5,484 bases of DNA from Planctomycetota bacterium (GTDB lineage: Bacteria; Planctomycetota; UBA11346), in NCBI GenBank assembly GCA_013816645.1, contig JACDEC010000248.1, forward strand, positions 1-5,484. Reading direction: 5' to 3'. Of the stretch, positions 1-5,484 are shown piece by piece (position 1 is the first letter of the stretch; each line of letters begins with the position of its first letter). The position numbers and the translations under genes are program-made. The notes below the pieces were generated by a model, which did no database searches, was not told the origin of the DNA, and saw nothing but the letters and a program-made list of their open reading frames with translations.

Positions 1-1
1 G

Positions 2-817
2 AAGACCGCGGGCAAGGCGCTGTGGTCGCCGTCCACCGCGTCGGCCGATCCGGTTTCGGTGATCCACGCCATGGCCGCCGACGCGCAGGCCGCGGGCATC
101 GAGGTGCGCCGCGGGGTCGCCTGCACCGGCATCGACGCGGCAGGCGTGCGGACCAGCGCCGGCACCATCGCCGCGGGCTACACCGTGAACTGCGCCGGGC
201 TCTACGCCGATCAACTCGCCCGCGCGGTCGGGCTGTGCGAGCGCTACACCATCCTGCCCTTCAAGGGACTGTACCTCTACTCGTCCGAGCCAGCCGGCGC
301 GCTGCGCACCAACATCTACCCGGTGCCCGACCTCGCCTACCCGTTCCTCGGCGTCCACTACACCGTCACCGTCGATGGCCACATCAAGATCGGCCCGACC
401 GCGCTGCCCGCGTTCTGGCGCGAGAACTACGGCGGATTCGCGCGTTTCTCGCTGAGCGAGCTGCTGGCGATCTGCGGACGCGAAGCCTCGCTGTTCCTGC
501 ACGCCGGCTTCGACTTCCGCGGCCTGGCCATGCAGGAGCTGCGCAAGATGTTCCGCGGCTACCTCGTCGACCAGGCCGCCAAGCTGATCGACGGCGTGCG
601 CCGCCAGGACTACGTCGAGTGGGGCCGGCCCGGCATCCGCGCCCAGCTCCTCGACCTGCGCACCCGCACCCTGGTCATGGACTTCCGCCTCGAAGGCGAT
701 GCCCGATCGTTCCATGTGCTCAACGCGGTGTCGCCGGCCTGGACCTGTTCGCTGCCGTTCGCCCGCCATGTCTGCGACGAGATCGCCAAGGCCGGCGGTC
801 CCGGCATTGGGTCATGA
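2..817 (+). CDS. lhgO: L-2-hydroxyglutarate oxidase-like FAD-dependent oxidoreductase, 3' part
   Basis: This is a 5'-truncated gene: the reading frame is already open at base 2 and gives 271 residues before TGA at 815-817. Family members are about 400 residues, so the N-terminal Rossmann segment with the FAD dinucleotide-binding glycines lies outside the window. Visible family landmarks, in order, are ALWSPSTASADP near the left edge, VNCAGLYADQLAR, the PFKGLYLY strand, YPVPDLAYPFLGVHYT followed by a TVDGHIKIGP segment, a GRPGIRAQLLD segment, and the C-terminal HVLNAVSPAWTCSLPFA flavin-contact region. Enzymes of this DAO/LhgO family oxidise L-2-hydroxyglutarate to 2-oxoglutarate and pass electrons to the quinone pool or oxygen, usually at the membrane face. 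The family is clear, but substrate identity is inferred from it, and related FAD dehydrogenases share these motifs. The GTG at 59 and ATG at 71 are internal codons, not starts. The gene overlaps the convergent downstream gene by six bases. Confidence 0.85.
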   Translation, partial: KTAGKALWSPSTASADPVSVIHAMAADAQAAGIEVRRGVACTGIDAAGVRTSAGTIAAGYTVNCAGLYADQLARAVGLCERYTILPFKGLYLYSSEPAGALRTNIYPVPDLAYPFLGVHYTVTVDGHIKIGPTALPAFWRENYGGFARFSLSELLAICGREASLFLHAGFDFRGLAMQELRKMFRGYLVDQAAKLIDGVRRQDYVEWGRPGIRAQLLDLRTRTLVMDFRLEGDARSFHVLNAVSPAWTCSLPFARHVCDEIAKAGGPGIGS

Positions 818-1513
818 CGCGGAAGTGCGGTCGATCAGCTGCTTGAGCACCGGGCGGTTCACCCACAAATACTCGATCATCGACCCGACGCTGATCGCCG
901 CGCACGCCCAGCACATCCAGTAGGCGTAGACCAGGTGCCAGGGCGCGAGGGTGTTCCAGAAGGCGGGCAGGGCCATCATGCTGATCAGCGCCGCGCCATG
1001 GATCCACGCTTTGATCTTGCCTGAGGTGCGGGCGGCGAGGATCAGGCCCTTGGACGCGGTCATCGAACGCAGCGCCCCGGCGACGATCTCGCGCAAGGTC
1101 ATCAGCAGCACGGGCAGCCAGGGCACCAGCCCGGCGCCGAGGATGACCACACCCTGCTCGTCCCGGCCGACCGCGAACACCAGGGGCTTGAGCGCGTAGG
1201 ACGTGCTGTGGTCGAGATCGACGGGCACTGGATAGCCCAGGCCGCCGGCTGGCAGCAGCAGGACCAGGAACACCGACAGGCGGTAGATCACGTCGCAGAA
1301 CGGGTCGGCGAGCTTGCCGAAATCCGAGACCTCGTTGCGGGCCCGGGCGATCCGGCCATCGAGCAGGTCGGTGTATTCGGCGAGTGAGCAGAGCAGCCCG
1401 GCGACCCAGAAGCACAGCGAATCGTGGACCGGCAGCAGGAGGTAGGCGCAGACGATCGCCGGGGCCAGGGCCAGCCGGGCGAGCGTCACCTTGTCTGCGA
1501 GGGTCATGGCCAT
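812..1513 (-). CDS. pgsA: CDP-alcohol phosphatidyltransferase, PgsA-like membrane protein
   Basis: This 233-residue integral membrane protein (from ATG at 1513) carries the complete CDP-alcohol phosphotransferase signature. Asp49, Asp52, Gly53, Ala56, Arg57, Gly66, Asp70 and Asp74 match DxxDGxxARx8GxxxDxxxD, the metal- and CDP-binding site. A second PgsA-like block, LREIVAGALR then TASKG then GKIKA (residues 140-168), supports phosphatidylglycerophosphate synthase, which transfers a phosphatidyl group from CDP-diacylglycerol to glycerol 3-phosphate. Hydrophobic segments lie near residues 14-27, 33-45, 77-88, 122-138, 171-183 and 195-215. An unusual polar stretch of about 35 residues (89-121) sits between two membrane segments. 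The N-terminus MTLADKVTLARL resembles typical PgsA starts, so ATG at 1507 is equally possible. The frame runs open to TTG at 1636, but those extra residues do not look like the family. No Shine-Dalgarno is evident. Another CDP-alcohol transferase (for example phosphatidylserine or inositol-phosphate type) cannot be excluded. The kinase gene upstream is divergent. Confidence 0.85.
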   Translation of the reverse strand: MAMTLADKVTLARLALAPAIVCAYLLLPVHDSLCFWVAGLLCSLAEYTDLLDGRIARARNEVSDFGKLADPFCDVIYRLSVFLVLLLPAGGLGYPVPVDLDHSTSYALKPLVFAVGRDEQGVVILGAGLVPWLPVLLMTLREIVAGALRSMTASKGLILAARTSGKIKAWIHGAALISMMALPAFWNTLAPWHLVYAYWMCWACAAISVGSMIEYLWVNRPVLKQLIDRTSAS

Positions 1514-1682
1514 GCGGCGACCGGGATACCCGGCGGCTGGGGGGACACAACAGTACTGCCAGTCAGGTATCCATCCCGGGTCGGTGCCTGGACCTAGGCG
1601 TGCAGCGCAGCGCTGTGCGGCTTCGCCTATGATCAACGCTTGGCGATTGCGCCGAGGTCTCCTTCCCGGCTACGATGCCGGC
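1514..1682. promoter_or_regulatory. Divergent intergenic control region with short palindromes
   Basis: This 169-base spacer separates the divergent pgsA-like and kinase starts, so both promoters should lie here. It holds CCGGG-ATA-CCCGG (1521-1533), the perfect palindrome CAGTACTG (1551-1558), a second perfect palindrome CAGCGCTG (1608-1615), and a 7-base inverted pair GGATACC (1524-1530) and GGTATCC (1566-1572) that brackets CAGTACTG. Such symmetry fits binding sites for dimeric regulators or small mRNA hairpins, but no known operator consensus is recognised. The assignment as a control region rests on gene orientation. The function of any single palindrome is inference. Confidence 0.4.
1647..1676 (+). 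promoter_or_regulatory. Candidate sigma70-like promoter for the kinase gene
   Basis: TTGCGC (1647-1652) and TACGAT (1671-1676) each match four of six bases of the -35 and -10 consensus and are 18 bases apart. Transcription would start close to 1683, which is where the preferred GTG start codon lies, so the message could be leaderless or nearly so. The match is weak and many such pairs arise by chance. Confidence 0.22.
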
Positions 1683-3638
<1,956 letters not shown>

Positions 3639-3650
<12 letters not shown>

Positions 3651-3664
3651 GCGGACTCAGCGGG
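3639..3664. terminator. Possible bidirectional hairpin between convergent kinase and dapA genes
   Basis: CTGAG (3647-3651) and CTCAG (3656-3660) form a 5-base-pair stem around a CGGA loop. CCCG (3639-3642) and CGGG (3661-3664) extend it past a GATC bulge on one side. The kinase stop lies in one arm and the dapA stop in the other. There is no T tract on either strand, so intrinsic termination is doubtful. It is the only symmetrical structure in a junction where two converging transcripts must end. Confidence 0.3.
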
Positions 3665-4526
3665 CGAGCAGGCCGTGCGCGCGCATGGCCTCGAGCAGCG
3701 CCTGCTTCTTCGCCGGCGTCATCGTCACCAGCGGCAGGCGGAACTCCTCGCGGCAGCGGCCCAGCGCTGCGACCGCGGTCTTCGCCGGGATCGGGTTGGT
3801 CTCGCTGAACGCGAACTTGGCGAGGTCGTGGACGATGCGATGCAGGCGCCGGGCCTCGGCGACATTGCCGGCGCTGGCCGCGTCGCACAGCTGGCGCATG
3901 GCCTTGGGCGCGAAGTTGGCGACCACGCTGATCACGCCGCTGGCGCCGATCGCCATCAGCGGCCAGGTCAGGCCGTCCTCGCCGGAGAGCACGCGCACGC
4001 CGAGGTTGAGGATCTCCTGGGCTTGATCGAGGCTGCCGCTCGCCTCCTTGACCGAATCGATGCCGCCCAGCGCGGCGACCCGGCCGACGGTGTCGGCGAG
4101 CATGTTGCAGCCGGTGCGGCCGGGCACGTTGTAGAGCACCATCGGCAGGCCAGTGGCCTCGCGCTGGGCCTTGTAGTGCTGGAACAGGCCTTCGGGCGTC
4201 GGCTTGTTGTAGTACGGGGTGATCGAGAGGATGCCGTTGGCGCCGAGCCGCTCGGCGGCCTTGACCAGGTCGACGGCCTCGCGGGTGTTGTTCGATCCGC
4301 AGCCCGCGATCACCGGCACGCGGCCGGCAGCAGCCTGGACCACCTCACCGATGACCTGGTGCTGCTCGTCGTGGCTGAAGGTCGCGCTCTCGCCGGTGGT
4401 GCCGCACGGCACGATGCCCTGGGTGCCTTCGGCGATGTGCCACTCGACCAGCTTCTTGAGCGCCGCGAAATCGACACGGCCGTCGGCGAAGGGGGTGACG
4501 ATGGCGACGATCGAGCCAGTGAACAT
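3657..4526 (-). CDS. dapA: 4-hydroxy-tetrahydrodipicolinate synthase
   Basis: DapA condenses pyruvate with L-aspartate 4-semialdehyde, the first committed step of diaminopimelate and lysine synthesis, in the cytoplasm as a tetrameric TIM barrel. The 289-residue length is normal (E. coli has 292). Landmarks: GTTGESATF (residues 42-50, Thr43 and Thr44 of the proton relay), PYYNKP (Tyr106), YNVPGRT (Tyr132 and Arg137) and the Schiff-base Lys160 in KEAS. These sit one residue before the E. coli numbering. Residues matching the E. coli lysine-feedback site are mostly kept (Ser47, Ala48, His52, Asn79, Glu83, Tyr105), but the position of E. coli His56 is Gln55. ATG at 4526 begins the family-typical MFTGSIVAIVTPF. 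A weak GGAG (4538-4541 on this strand) lies 11 bases upstream, a little far. pdxJ lies upstream on the same strand, separated by a repeat array, so dapA may need its own promoter. The stop is 6 bases from the convergent kinase stop. Confidence 0.97.
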   Translation of the reverse strand: MFTGSIVAIVTPFADGRVDFAALKKLVEWHIAEGTQGIVPCGTTGESATFSHDEQHQVIGEVVQAAAGRVPVIAGCGSNNTREAVDLVKAAERLGANGILSITPYYNKPTPEGLFQHYKAQREATGLPMVLYNVPGRTGCNMLADTVGRVAALGGIDSVKEASGSLDQAQEILNLGVRVLSGEDGLTWPLMAIGASGVISVVANFAPKAMRQLCDAASAGNVAEARRLHRIVHDLAKFAFSETNPIPAKTAVAALGRCREEFRLPLVTMTPAKKQALLEAMRAHGLLAR

Positions 4527-4542
4527 GACCGCGTGGACTCCG

Positions 4543-4694
4543 GAGGGGAAGGGTTACGTGCCGTGGGGGCGGCGCCAGTGGCAAGTGACGGGGGAGCGTG
4601 CGACGTGCGACGTGCGGCGTGCGACGGACTTCCTACTTCGCACTCCGCATGCCGCACCTCGCACCTCGCACCTCGCACCTCGCACCTTCCCCTC
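4543..4694. repeat. Outer 10-bp inverted repeat enclosing the heptamer array
   Basis: GAGGGGAAGG (4543-4552) and CCTTCCCCTC (4685-4694) are perfect inverted copies at the two ends of the dapA-pdxJ spacer. The left arm is 16 bases before the dapA start codon. The right arm runs into the first two bases of the pdxJ stop codon complement. Together they could close a large stem around the inner repeat. Perfect 10-base arms in so small an interval are suggestive, but both are purine/pyrimidine runs of low complexity. Confidence 0.55.
4575..4693. repeat. Inverted heptameric tandem repeat array between pdxJ and dapA
   Basis: The spacer reads as 17 consecutive 7-base units without loss of register. 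Four GTGCGAC-type units (4598-4625, one being GTGCGGC) are followed by degenerate units. Then CGCACTC (4639-4645), CGCATGC (4646-4652) and five exact CGCACCT copies (4653-4687) follow. The two blocks are inverted relative to each other: bases 4598-4623 match the reverse complement of 4646-4671 at 23 of 26 positions, leaving a loop of 22 bases. The array ends at the pdxJ stop codon. It has no spacers, so it is not CRISPR. Possible roles are transcription termination or mRNA protection after pdxJ, a dispersed REP-like element, or slippage-generated filler. It carries no plausible gene; frames across it read as low-complexity protein. Confidence 0.85.
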
Positions 4695-5439
4695 ACCCCG
4701 GCCCGGCCTCGATCAACCGCTTCATGTCGCCGACCGCGCGTTCCATGCCGACCAGCACGGCGCGGCTGACGATGCTGTGGCCGATGTTGAGCGCGCGCAG
4801 CAACGGCAGGTGCAGGAGGGTGCGCACGTTGCGGTAGGTGATGCCGTGACCGGCGTGCAGCCGGATGCCAACTTCGGCGGCGGTGTCGGCCGCAGCCTCG
4901 ATCCGGCGCAGCTGGGCGCGCACCGCGGCGTCGGATTCGTCGCCGCCCGCGGCCAACCAGGCGTTGGCCCAGGTGCCGGTGTGGAGCTCGACAGCGCCGG
5001 CGCCGATGCGCTGGGCGAGCCGCACCGTCGCCGGATCGGGTTCGATGAAAAGGCTGACCAGGGTGCCGTGACCCCGCAGCCGATCGATGCAGGCGCGCAG
5101 GCGCTGGTCGTCCTCGCGCACCGCCAAGCCACCTTCGGTGGTCAGCTCCTGGCGACCCTCGGGGACCAGGCAGGCCTCGTGGGGACGGACCTCGTCGGCG
5201 ATGGCGAGGATCTCGTCGGTGACGCCCATCTCGAGGTTCAGCCGGGTGGCCAGGGTCTGGCGCAGCAGTCGGACGTCGCGGTCTTGGATGTGCCGACGGT
5301 CCAGGCGCAGGTGCACGGTGATCCCGTCGGCGCCGGCGAGTTCGCAGAGCTGGGCGGCGTGCACCGGATCCGGTTCCGGCGCCCGCCGCGCCTGGCGGAC
5401 GGTGGCGACGTGGTCGATGTTGACGCCGAGCTGGATCAT
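4693..5439 (-). CDS. pdxJ: Pyridoxine 5'-phosphate synthase
   Basis: PdxJ condenses 1-deoxy-D-xylulose 5-phosphate with 3-amino-2-oxopropyl phosphate to make pyridoxine 5'-phosphate in the DXP-dependent vitamin B6 route. It is a cytoplasmic TIM barrel, usually an octamer. The 248-residue product begins with the diagnostic LGVNIDHVATVRQAR (Asn7, Asp9, His10, Arg18). It keeps the ligand and catalytic residues His43, Arg45, His50, Glu70, Thr100, His198-Gly199 in NAGHG-like LHAGHG, and Gly220-His221 in LNIGHS. In the normally LREDRRHI stretch, Glu is replaced by Leu46. A short insertion (about 156-170, WANAWLAAGGDES) precedes the last helices. ATG at 5437-5439 is the only start that gives the family N-terminus. 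No Shine-Dalgarno is visible upstream. The gene lies upstream of dapA on the same strand and is bordered by repeat tracts on both sides. The presence of pdxJ implies the DXP-dependent rather than the PdxS/PdxT route. Confidence 0.97.
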   Translation of the reverse strand: MIQLGVNIDHVATVRQARRAPEPDPVHAAQLCELAGADGITVHLRLDRRHIQDRDVRLLRQTLATRLNLEMGVTDEILAIADEVRPHEACLVPEGRQELTTEGGLAVREDDQRLRACIDRLRGHGTLVSLFIEPDPATVRLAQRIGAGAVELHTGTWANAWLAAGGDESDAAVRAQLRRIEAAADTAAEVGIRLHAGHGITYRNVRTLLHLPLLRALNIGHSIVSRAVLVGMERAVGDMKRLIEAGPG

Positions 5440-5460
5440 GCGGGAAAAGGCTAAGGTAGC

Positions 5461-5484
5461 AGGGGACGGGGGCCAGGGGTCGGG
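5461..5484 (+). repeat. G-rich heptameric tract with G-quadruplex pattern, cut by window end
   Basis: Units AGGGGAC, GGGGGCC, AGGGGTC and a partial GGG follow one another with an exact 7-base period. The four G runs (4, 5, 4 and at least 3 bases, loops of 2-3) satisfy the usual quadruplex pattern. The tract lies 21 bases upstream of the pdxJ start, with the G-rich strand being the template strand for pdxJ. It may continue beyond the window. Any regulatory effect is inference. Confidence 0.6.

Noticed and set aside
1514..1636. Upstream extension of the PgsA-like protein to TTG at 1636
   Set aside because: The extra 41 residues are not family-like. The AAGGAG on the minus strand (1659-1664) is 22 bases from that TTG, too far to act as a ribosome binding site.
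1491..1682. Upstream extension of the kinase from TTG at 1491
   Set aside because: It would overlap the divergent pgsA-like start, and the added residues are unlike any sensor domain.
4598..4687. CRISPR array
   Set aside because: Units are 7 bases, directly abutting, with no unique spacers and no cas gene nearby.
3675..4769. A 364-codon plus-strand frame opposite dapA
   Set aside because: It is a low-complexity, His/Ala/Gly/Arg-rich shadow of dapA and continues into the repeat array.
4219..5454. A 411-codon plus-strand frame running across dapA, the repeats and pdxJ
   Set aside because: It is opposite two unmistakable genes, its middle is translated from the heptamer repeats, and it matches no protein family I recognise.
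5453..5458. TACCTT on the minus strand as a -10 box for pdxJ
   Set aside because: It has no recognisable -35 partner in the C-rich stretch upstream, and the match is too short to support.

Overview
This is a 5.5 kb, very GC-rich bacterial chromosomal segment with five genes and almost no spare DNA. All five genes end in TGA, Shine-Dalgarno sequences are weak or absent, and the genes are housekeeping or signalling types. I see no transposase, integrase, phage gene, tRNA, rRNA or CRISPR array. I cannot name the organism from sequence alone. A high-GC Gram-negative or environmental lineage is likely, and the poor Shine-Dalgarno signals would fit several such phyla.

Layout, left to right: (1) the 3' part of an FAD-dependent L-2-hydroxyglutarate oxidase-like gene (+, 2-817). 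(2) A CDP-alcohol phosphatidyltransferase of the PgsA type (-, 812-1513), whose stop overlaps the first gene's stop in the palindrome TCATGA. (3) A divergent control region (1514-1682) with several short palindromes. (4) A soluble hybrid sensor kinase, PAS-PAS-HisKA-HATPase-REC (+, 1683-3650). (5) dapA (-, 3657-4526), converging on the kinase gene with only 6 bases between. (6) A 166-base spacer (4527-4692) filled mainly by an inverted array of 7-base repeats. (7) pdxJ (-, 4693-5439), followed by a second, different 7-base-periodic G-rich tract that runs off the window end.

The genes do not form one pathway. PgsA-type enzymes make phospholipid head groups, DapA opens the lysine/diaminopimelate branch, PdxJ closes the pyridoxal phosphate ring, and LhgO-type enzymes oxidise 2-hydroxyglutarate. 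pdxJ and dapA share a strand and could be co-transcribed, but the repeat array lies between them. The kinase has no adjacent separate response regulator; its own receiver domain suggests a phosphorelay.

The least ordinary content is non-coding. Two heptameric repeat tracts flank pdxJ. One can fold as a long imperfect hairpin and the other has the pattern of a G-quadruplex. I found no convincing new multi-gene system. Smaller points of interest are the two very tight tail-to-tail gene junctions, a possible leaderless start for the kinase, and substitutions at normally conserved sites in PdxJ and DapA.
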